DNA of 31,112 bases from an uncultured Desulfovibrio sp. (GTDB taxonomy: Bacteria; Desulfobacterota; Desulfovibrionia; Desulfovibrionales; Desulfovibrionaceae), in contig CAMWTD010000002.1 of assembly GCA_947177085.1 (NCBI GenBank), forward strand, positions 1 through 31,112, read 5' to 3'. The notes beneath the pieces are model-generated. The model did not search any database. It was not told the origin of the DNA and saw nothing but the letters and a program-made list of their open reading frames with translations. Every line of letters begins with the position of its first letter. Position 1 is the first letter of the stretch. Positions 25,517 through 31,112 of the stretch are shown here, piece after piece. Position numbers and translations under genes: made by a program.

Positions 25517-26449
25517 ATGGACGCGCGCATCTTCAATATCCAGAAATACAGCATCTACGACGGCCCTGGAATACGCACCCTTGTGTTTTTCCAGGGCTGT
25601 CCCTTGCGCTGCCTCTGGTGCTCCAATCCCGAGGGCAAGGAAGCGCGCAGCCGCATCATGTGGAACGCGGGCTTTTGCGCCCACTGCGGCCGCTGCGTGG
25701 CCGCCTGCGCCCAGGGGCTGCACGCCATCGCCGGCTCGCCCCCCCGGCACGAATTCCGGGAGGAGGCGGGCGAAGGGCGTTGCGAGGGCTGCGGGGCCTG
25801 CGCCAATGCCTGCCCTGAGCGGGCGCTGGCGCTTTCCGGGCGGCGCATGTCCATCGACGAGATCATGGCCGTGGTGCTGGAAGACCGCGTCTTTTACCAG
25901 ACTTCCGGGGGCGGCCTCACCCTCGGCGGCGGCGAGCCGCTGGCCCAGCCCGAGGCGGCCGTGGCGCTGCTCACAAAGGCCAAGGCCGAGGGCATCTCCA
26001 CGGCCGTGGAGACCTGCGGCCACGTCCCGGCTGACACTGTGGCCCGCGTGGCCCCGCTGGCAGACCTTTTCCTCTATGACATCAAGCATATGGACAGCGG
26101 CCGCCACAAGGAGCTCACCGGGCGGGACAACACCGTCATCCTTGAGAACCTGAAAAGCCTGCTCGCCTCGGGCGCGCAGGTGCGCGTGCGGATGCCGCTT
26201 ATCAGCGGCTGCAACGCGGACCTTGAGGAAATGCGCGCCCGCGCGGGCTTTCTGCAGGCCTGGCGCGACGCGCCGGGATTCCGGGGCGTGGACCTTTTGC
26301 CCTATCATAAGCTGGGCGTCCACAAATATACGCAACTGGGCGAAAGCTACAGCCTGGACGAGGCCGCGGCCGTGCCCGCGGAGTTTCTGGAACAGGCCAA
26401 GGCCCTTTTTGAAGCCGCGGGCCTTCCCGTGGCCGTGGTGCGGCACTGA
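25517..26449 (+). CDS. cutD: glycyl radical enzyme activase (radical SAM)
   Basis: The 310-residue activase generates the glycyl radical on CutC using S-adenosylmethionine. The radical SAM motif C-x3-C-x2-C is Cys28, Cys32 and Cys35 in GCPLRCLWCSNPEG. A ferredoxin-like insert follows, with two [4Fe-4S] motifs: Cys54, 57, 60, 64 and Cys89, 92, 95, 99. LTLGGGEPLAQPE is the SAM-binding GGE motif, and the C-terminal DLLPYHKLGVHKY is typical of this activase family. It begins 17 bases after the cutC stop; the start has only a weak ribosome binding site, suggesting coupling to cutC translation. It is named CutD from position and family. Confidence 0.93.
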   Translation: MDARIFNIQKYSIYDGPGIRTLVFFQGCPLRCLWCSNPEGKEARSRIMWNAGFCAHCGRCVAACAQGLHAIAGSPPRHEFREEAGEGRCEGCGACANACPERALALSGRRMSIDEIMAVVLEDRVFYQTSGGGLTLGGGEPLAQPEAAVALLTKAKAEGISTAVETCGHVPADTVARVAPLADLFLYDIKHMDSGRHKELTGRDNTVILENLKSLLASGAQVRVRMPLISGCNADLEEMRARAGFLQAWRDAPGFRGVDLLPYHKLGVHKYTQLGESYSLDEAAAVPAEFLEQAKALFEAAGLPVAVVRH

Positions 26450-26450
26450 C

Positions 26451-26903
26451 ATGGGCGCGGCCTGGCTGCTCCTCTTCATCGGCATCGTCTTTGAGGTCTC
26501 CGGCACGACGGGGATGCGGGCCCTTGCCGCCTCCCACCCGGGATGGAGCCTCGCCTCGGCCACCGTGGGCATCGTCATTTCCTATTTCTTCGCCTCCCGC
26601 GCCATGGAGACCATCCCGGTGGGCCTCGCCTATGCCGTATGGTCCGGCGTGGGGCTCGCGGGCATTTCGCTCTTGAGCTGGCTGCTTTTCGCCGAGGCCA
26701 TGCCGCCGCTCAAGCTCGCGGGCCTTGCGCTGGTGACGGCGGGCATGGTCGCCATCAACCTGGGCAAGACGAGGCAGCGCGGCCACACGGTCCGGACGCC
26801 CGCATCCCTGGCCCCGGAGTCATGCGCCCCAGAAACTTCCGCCCTGGACACTTCCGCGCCGGAGACGTTCCCCTCGGAGGCTTCCCATGACCGCGTTCAT
26901 TGA
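26451..26903 (+). CDS. SMR-family transporter subunit 1, with a repeat-bearing C-terminal tail
   Basis: The 150-residue protein has four membrane helices in residues 1-105 and the key SMR residue Glu15 in FIGIVFEVSGTTGM (EmrE Glu14), plus YAVWSGVGLAG (EmrE Trp63 region). Small multidrug resistance proteins are proton-coupled antiporters of amines and quaternary ammonium compounds, and EmrE-like genes occur in known cut clusters. A hydrophilic tail of about 45 residues follows the last helix and contains five pentapeptide-like repeats (APESC, APETS, ALDTS, APETF, PSEAS), unusual for SMR proteins. The start is one base after the cutD stop. It overlaps the second SMR gene by 17 bases, as in heterodimeric SMR pairs. 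Export of trimethylamine or excess choline is a guess. Confidence 0.87.
   Translation: MGAAWLLLFIGIVFEVSGTTGMRALAASHPGWSLASATVGIVISYFFASRAMETIPVGLAYAVWSGVGLAGISLLSWLLFAEAMPPLKLAGLALVTAGMVAINLGKTRQRGHTVRTPASLAPESCAPETSALDTSAPETFPSEASHDRVH
26811..26885 (+). repeat. five imperfect 15-bp tandem repeats at the end of SMR gene 1
   Basis: Units begin GCCCCGGAG, GCCCCAGAA, GCCCTGGAC, GCGCCGGAG and CCCTCGGAG, most ending in CTTCC or similar, in register with the codons. They encode the pentapeptide repeats of the tail, and the last unit supplies GGAGG as the ribosome binding site of the second SMR gene. Confidence 0.75.
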
Positions 26904-27228
26904 GCGTGAGAGCCTCGTGGCCTTTCTGTGGCTGCTCGGCGCGGTGGCGACCGACATGGGGGCCATCTATTCGCTGGTGCGCTCCCACGGCTTCAGGAGG
27001 CTTGGCTGGGCGGCTTCCTCCATTGCGGCCATCTTTCTCTCCTTCTTCTGCTTGCGCCACTCCGTTCTGGTCATCCCGCTGGCCGTGGCCTATGCGCTCT
27101 GGTGCGTTTTCGGCATCTTCGGAACCCTGCTTCTCGGCAGGCTGTTTTTCGGGCAGCGCCTCAGCCGCGCCCAGGGGCTGGGCGTGGCGCTCCTGACCCT
27201 GGGCGTGATCTGCATGTCGCTGTCGTAG
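26887..27228 (+). CDS. SMR-family transporter subunit 2, lacking the usual glutamate
   Basis: The 113-residue protein has four helices and the SMR pattern YALWCVFGIFGTLLLGRLFFGQRLS. In the first helix the position of EmrE Glu14 is Thr22, followed by Asp23 (GAVATDMGAIY), so the conserved membrane glutamate is missing and only a neighbouring acid remains. Its gene overlaps the first SMR gene, so the two probably form an asymmetric heterodimer. It is the last gene of the osmC-cut operon, and only 12 bases separate it from the convergent dehydrogenase gene, with no terminator seen. Confidence 0.86.
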   Translation: MTAFIERESLVAFLWLLGAVATDMGAIYSLVRSHGFRRLGWAASSIAAIFLSFFCLRHSVLVIPLAVAYALWCVFGIFGTLLLGRLFFGQRLSRAQGLGVALLTLGVICMSLS

Positions 27229-27240
27229 GGCATTTCCCCG

Positions 27241-28098
27241 CTACTCCTTGTGGATCAGCTTGTACAACGCGCACACATCCTCCTCGCCGATGCCACGCGC
27301 ATGGCCCATCTCCAGATATTTCAGGCCCTGCTCCATCAATTTGGGTTCATAGCCCAGTTCCCTGGCCATGGCGCAGCCAAGGCGCAGGTCCTTGGCCGCG
27401 ATATCGATGCTGAAGCGCGCCTTGTAGTCGTCCGCAAGCATCCACGGGCCGCGCGTTTTCATCTGGAAGCTGGCGCAGCCCGTATCCAGCAGGAGCTCCA
27501 GCAGCTTTTCACCATCCACGCCCGCGGCCTGCCCGATTCTGAGGCCCTCGGCCACCAGCGCCACATTGGTCATGCCGATAAGATTGCTCACCAGCTTCAC
27601 GGCGCAGGCGGCGTCCACGGTTTTCAGGTCATAGGGAATGGCGATTTTTTTCAGCACTGGCCACAGCTTTTCAATGGCTTTTGCCGAGCCGCCCAGAAAG
27701 AGCGGGGCGTGTCCTTCCGCGGCGATGGCCGGGGTTTTGCTCACCGTGGCCTGGATATATTCCAGATCGCAGGCCCGGGCAGCATCCGCCATCGTATGCG
27801 CCGTCGCGGGGTCTATGGTGCTGAATTCCAGGTGGATGTCCCCGGGCCGCATCCGCCTGTACAGGCCGGACTCGCCCATGACGGCGGCCAATATCTGCTC
27901 CGGCTGGGGCAGGCAGGTGCAGAGGACGTCACAATCCGCGAGCTCCGCCTGCTCCCCGACCACTGTCGCGCCGGCCGCGCGAAAGCGACCGGCGCAGTCC
28001 GCGCGCCGGGTATAGACCCGCAATTCCTCGCCTGCCTTGAGCAGGTTCATGGCAAGCGGTTCGCCCATATTGCCGACGCCAAGAAATGAAAATTTCAT
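27241..28098 (-). CDS. NAD(P)-binding beta-hydroxyacid dehydrogenase
   Basis: The 285-residue protein has an N-terminal Rossmann motif FLGVGNMGEPLA and the family's catalytic lysine at 168 in AVKLVSNLIGMTN, followed by the all-helical C-terminal domain. In the 3-hydroxyisobutyrate dehydrogenase family the substrate loop usually reads SGG; here it is VSKTPAIAAEGHAPLFLGG, with both glycines replaced, so the acid oxidised is probably not a standard one. AAAGGAA precedes ATG 28098. It lies 126 bases downstream of a DUF1537 kinase gene. In threonate and erythronate pathways a dehydrogenase of this family feeds that kinase, which is the best guess for its role. Confidence 0.88.
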   Translation of the reverse strand: MKFSFLGVGNMGEPLAMNLLKAGEELRVYTRRADCAGRFRAAGATVVGEQAELADCDVLCTCLPQPEQILAAVMGESGLYRRMRPGDIHLEFSTIDPATAHTMADAARACDLEYIQATVSKTPAIAAEGHAPLFLGGSAKAIEKLWPVLKKIAIPYDLKTVDAACAVKLVSNLIGMTNVALVAEGLRIGQAAGVDGEKLLELLLDTGCASFQMKTRGPWMLADDYKARFSIDIAAKDLRLGCAMARELGYEPKLMEQGLKYLEMGHARGIGEEDVCALYKLIHKE

Positions 28099-28129
28099 GC
28101 TGCTTTCCTTTGGGTCTCAAGTTATGAAG

Positions 28130-28172
28130 CGGCCGCGCAGGGTCCTGGAGTTCAGAGACGCGTGCGCGGCCG
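28130..28172 (-). other. stem-loop between kinase and dehydrogenase genes
   Basis: CGGCCGCGC (28130-28138) pairs with GCGCGGCCG (28164-28172) around a 25-base loop, with no T-run. It is perhaps an intercistronic structure; the long loop makes it uncertain. Confidence 0.3.
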
Positions 28173-28224
28173 TGCAGAATGTTTTGCCGTATCCGTCAAA
28201 TGGCGGTTGCCGCGGCGGGAAAAA

Positions 28225-29655
28225 TCAGTTTTTCCCGGTCAATATCTCCACGGTTTCCCGCAGGGTTTCCTCCTCGCCCACATTGCCGGGGAATATCACA
28301 TAGGGGATGCCCGGAAACTTGCTGTTTTCATCCGTCTGCCAGACGGGGATGCCGGGGCGCACCTGCCCCAGCACATTGGCGCGCCTGGTCCTGAGGGCCT
28401 TCACCCCCACATCGCTCGACGTGATGCCGCCCTTGGCGATGACAAATGCCGGCTTTATGCCGAGCTGGCCTACAAGGCTCTGCACAGCATCGGAAATTTT
28501 CACCGACCTGCGCAGGGCGTCCTCCTTGGTGTCATCGGGCAGGCTCAGGAGTTGCCGCTTGGTATAGCAGACGGGTGTAATGCCCCGGGCAATCAGTTTT
28601 TCCGCCTCGGCGACCACCCTGTCCACCTCGCCGGCAAGGGCCGCGTCGCCCTGGAGCACAAGGTCGGAATCGAATTCTATGCCCTGCACATTGGGGAGCT
28701 CCAGCAGCTTCTTGAGCTGGGCGGTGGTCTTGGCGGTGTGGGAACCGACGACGATCATGCCGCCCTTGTCGCTCTCCTCGCCGAGCATCTGCTCGCGGCT
28801 GAGGAGCGGGATGGTCGTAATGCCGCCGAGCTCTTTCACAAGGCCCGCCGCCGTCCTGAAGACGAAGTTGCGCCCCTTGCCTATGGCCCGGTAGAGCGGG
28901 ATGCAAAATGCCTTGATGTCGCCATAGTCCACCGCATTGACGACGATCTTCTGGAAGTCGTGCGCGGAAAGCAGCAACTGTTCTATCTTGTCAAAATTGT
29001 GCTGCCGCAAATCCTCCAGGCTGATGGTGATGACATCGCAGGCCTTGTGCCTTCCGCCTGTCTTTTCCTCCACATATTCGCAAAGATTGGATTTCGTGTA
29101 GCCGAAGGTCTTGTCCTTGGCGAATTCCGTTTCGCCTGCGGGCACAAGGTCATCGCCATAGCGCACATAGTGCGTGTCGTCTATGGTGAAGCGGCCGCCC
29201 TCCTTGAAAAAGGGACAGATGATTTCGCCGTCCACCGAGCCCCCGGCCGATCCGATGCTTTCCGCGAGGATTTCGGTCTCCATCGGATAGTGGCCGCGCA
29301 AGGTGGAGTCCGAGCGGCTCATGATAAGCCACGGGCGTTGTTTCCGCTTGCCCGTCTCAATCACGAGCCTGGCGATGTCCTTGTGGATGCGGGCGCTTTC
29401 CTCGGCCGTAAGGCCGCGGGAATTGGTGAGGATATAGAAAACCTTGGCGTCCTCGTCGAAACCCCGGGCAATGCTGTCCGCGCTCCAGTCCGTATAGACG
29501 GAGATGTCGTGCACGGTCTGCACGCCGGTGGGGTCGTCGTCCAGGACGATGATCTTGTGCGGATTGGCCTCGATTTCCGCCCGCAGCAGCTTGTCCAGCG
29601 CCGCTTCGTCATGGGGCGGGTAGGCGTCCAGTCGTGATGCGTGGAGATGTGCCAT
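28225..29655 (-). CDS. four-carbon acid sugar kinase (DUF1537 family)
   Basis: The 476-residue kinase belongs to the family of 3-oxo-tetronate, D-threonate and D-erythronate kinases. The N-terminal substrate domain shows KIIVLDDDPTGVQTVHD (DDDPTG motif) and SRSDSTLRGHYP. The C-terminal nucleotide domain shows AKGGITSSDVGVKAL and the closing VIFPGNVGEEETL. ATG 29655 follows GAGGACTAG; an in-frame ATG at 29670 overlaps the permease stop and is less likely. With the GntP permease and two dehydrogenases it forms a sugar-acid uptake and phosphorylation pathway. Which tetronate is used cannot be told. No downstream aldolase, decarboxylase or PdxA-type dehydrogenase is seen in the window. Confidence 0.92.
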   Translation of the reverse strand: MAHLHASRLDAYPPHDEAALDKLLRAEIEANPHKIIVLDDDPTGVQTVHDISVYTDWSADSIARGFDEDAKVFYILTNSRGLTAEESARIHKDIARLVIETGKRKQRPWLIMSRSDSTLRGHYPMETEILAESIGSAGGSVDGEIICPFFKEGGRFTIDDTHYVRYGDDLVPAGETEFAKDKTFGYTKSNLCEYVEEKTGGRHKACDVITISLEDLRQHNFDKIEQLLLSAHDFQKIVVNAVDYGDIKAFCIPLYRAIGKGRNFVFRTAAGLVKELGGITTIPLLSREQMLGEESDKGGMIVVGSHTAKTTAQLKKLLELPNVQGIEFDSDLVLQGDAALAGEVDRVVAEAEKLIARGITPVCYTKRQLLSLPDDTKEDALRRSVKISDAVQSLVGQLGIKPAFVIAKGGITSSDVGVKALRTRRANVLGQVRPGIPVWQTDENSKFPGIPYVIFPGNVGEEETLRETVEILTGKN

Positions 29656-29666
29656 TTTTCTAGTCC

Positions 29667-31013
29667 TCACAGGAGCGGCAGGCCGATGCTGGAATACAGC
29701 GCGTGCAGCAGCAGGATGATGATAAACGCCGTAAAGCCGGCAATCGTGCCGCCGGCCGTCCAGGTCTTGAGGGTATCCTGCACGCTCAGGCCGCTGAAGC
29801 GCGACAGCACCCAGAAGCCCGAGTCATTGGGCATGGAGAGGCCGATGCCGCCTGCGCAGATAGCAAGGCCCACCAGCACGGGCGAAGCGCCCGTCCCGGC
29901 AATGGACGGCCCCAGAATGGACGAGGTGGTGACCAGCGCCACCGTGGTGGAACCCTGCGAAAGGCGCAGCACCGCGCTCAGCACAAAGCCCAGCACCACG
30001 ATGGGGATATTGAGGTCGCTCATGGAGTCCACGAGGTACTGGCCGATGCCGCTGGCATTGATGATGCTGCCGAAAGCGCCGCCGGCGCCCGTAATGAGCA
30101 GGATAAGGCCGGAGGAATCGGCCGCCTCAATGATGATCTGCGTGAAAGGCTTGGAGACGTGCTTGCGCAGCAGGTAATAGGCGGCGATGACGCCGAAGAG
30201 CAGGGCCAGGTTCTTGTCGCCAACAAACGTGAAGATGCCGTGCGCGAGGGAATCCTTTTCCAGCGAGACCAGCAGGATATTGGCGATGAGGATGAGCAGG
30301 ATGGGGAAGGTCAGGCAGAACAGGGAAAGGCCGAATGAGGGCCCCTTGAAGTCGTCGATGGGGTTGTCATTGGGGGCGTCGGCGATATCCTCCGGCTTGT
30401 CGCCTTCAAACACCTTGCCATAGAGCCAGCCGCCCACAACGATGGCCGCGGCGCCCGCGATAAGCGAGTAGAGGATGAAGGCCGCCACGTTGGCGCTCAT
30501 GTTGTTGGCAACGACCAGCGGCCCCGGGGTGGGGATGACCAGCGCATGGCCGACGATAGTGCCGACGCCGAGAGCGCAGACAAAGATTTTCAGGCTGCGG
30601 TTGGTCACGTCCGCCACATATTTCACAATGGGCATCATGATGACGAAGGCCGCATCCATGTACACCGGGATGGAAATGAGGAAGCCCGCCGCCGTCACCG
30701 CCAGGGCCGCGTGTTTTACGCCGGTGCGCTTGAGCAGGCCGTCGGCGATGGCTGTGGTCGCCCCGGCCTCGGAGAGGATCTGCCCGAAGATGATGCCGAG
30801 GCCGATGACGATGCCAATGCCCGCCAGCGTGCCGCCGAAGCCCGACGACAAGGTCGACGAGATCTTGCCGATGGGCATCCCCACCAGAAAGGCGGTGACG
30901 ATGGAGGTGATGAGCAGCGCGAGGAAGGGGTTGAGGTGGTAACGGATGATGGAAACGAGCAGGATAAGGATGGCAATCAGGAAGACGACCAAGAGCATGG
31001 GACCAGTCAGCAT
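29667..31013 (-). CDS. GntP-family sugar-acid permease
   Basis: The 448-residue membrane protein has about 12-14 helices and matches the gluconate:H+ symporter family. Recognisable stretches are IRYHLNPFLALLITSIVTAFLVGMP near the N-terminus, GFGGTLAGIGIVIGLGIIFGQIL, the HALVIPTPGPL loop, ITGAGGAFGSIINASGIG and SMPNDSGFWVLSRF. AAGGAG precedes ATG 31013, and the kinase gene begins 11 bases after its stop. In context it would import threonate, erythronate or a related sugar acid. Confidence 0.94.
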   Translation of the reverse strand: MLTGPMLLVVFLIAILILLVSIIRYHLNPFLALLITSIVTAFLVGMPIGKISSTLSSGFGGTLAGIGIVIGLGIIFGQILSEAGATTAIADGLLKRTGVKHAALAVTAAGFLISIPVYMDAAFVIMMPIVKYVADVTNRSLKIFVCALGVGTIVGHALVIPTPGPLVVANNMSANVAAFILYSLIAGAAAIVVGGWLYGKVFEGDKPEDIADAPNDNPIDDFKGPSFGLSLFCLTFPILLILIANILLVSLEKDSLAHGIFTFVGDKNLALLFGVIAAYYLLRKHVSKPFTQIIIEAADSSGLILLITGAGGAFGSIINASGIGQYLVDSMSDLNIPIVVLGFVLSAVLRLSQGSTTVALVTTSSILGPSIAGTGASPVLVGLAICAGGIGLSMPNDSGFWVLSRFSGLSVQDTLKTWTAGGTIAGFTAFIIILLLHALYSSIGLPLL

Positions 31014-31024
31014 GGAAAGCTCCT

Positions 31025-31112
31025 TTAGGCCTTTTTAGCCACTTCAACACCAGCCTGTTGCTCAAAAAACTTGACGATGGCGCCGTGATCCTCATCCATA
31101 TGGCCGCCAACC
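31025..31112 (-). CDS. C-terminal end of a second dehydrogenase (partial)
   Basis: The frame runs in from the window edge and ends with TAA at 31025-31027, encoding ...GGHMDEDHGAIVKFFEQQAG and a short Lys-rich end. A G-H-x-D-E-D-H/Y-x-A-x-x-K/R ending is typical of 3-hydroxyisobutyrate or threonate dehydrogenase-type (LtnD/YgbJ) enzymes. It is directly upstream of the GntP permease gene in the same operon. Only about 28 residues are visible. Confidence 0.7.
   Translation of the reverse strand, partial: VGGHMDEDHGAIVKFFEQQAGVEVAKKA

Overview
The window is GC-rich and shows features of the Desulfovibrionaceae (sulfate- or sulfite-reducing deltaproteobacteria, gut type). It has a Desulfovibrio-style outer-membrane porin, a Wolinella-type FrdCAB fumarate reductase, TRAP transport, a sigma-54 enhancer-binding regulator with matching promoters, and glycyl-radical chemistry. 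Family assignments come from motifs and residue positions read in the translations; no database search was run.

Layout. 1-118 is the tail of an AT-rich unidentified gene, and 119-691 shows nothing I can support. 692-4325 (+) holds a small membrane protein and a TRAP transporter dctP-dctQ-dctM. 12036-4420 (-) is a long C4-dicarboxylate block: two-subunit fumarase, frdC-frdA-frdB, an AspT-family exchanger and a malic enzyme. This set can interconvert malate, fumarate, succinate and pyruvate, as in fumarate respiration or disproportionation. 15603-12291 (-) holds a BCCT transporter followed by an outer-membrane porin. 15979-18484 (+) holds an alkaline-phosphatase/NPP-superfamily protein and a small protein that looks like a shortened, degenerate relative of its C-terminal half. 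20518-18619 (-) holds a PAS/sigma-54 activator and a GNAT acetyltransferase. 20738-27228 (+) is a tight operon: OsmC-like protein, dihydrolipoyl dehydrogenase, GcvH-like lipoyl carrier, choline trimethylamine-lyase CutC, its activase CutD, and two overlapping SMR transporters. 31112-27241 (-) is a sugar-acid locus: end of a dehydrogenase, GntP permease, DUF1537 four-carbon acid kinase, and a second beta-hydroxyacid dehydrogenase.

The most interesting part is 12291-27228, which I read as one choline regulon. The glycyl radical enzyme carries the CutC choline-site residues at a constant offset of 38 from the D. alaskensis enzyme. The BCCT transporter keeps the four aromatic residues of the BetP substrate prism. 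No microcompartment shell, aldehyde dehydrogenase or alcohol dehydrogenase gene is present in the window, although these normally accompany CutC. Instead cutC sits behind an OsmC/Lpd/lipoyl-carrier trio that could form a lipoyl-linked redox relay. Three sigma-54-like promoters (BCCT, the phosphatase-family gene, osmC) have 16-bp GCGACA-N4-TGTCGC palindromes about 100-140 bp upstream. This ties the divergent BCCT/phosphatase pair to the cut operon and suggests control by the PAS/sigma-54 activator encoded between them.
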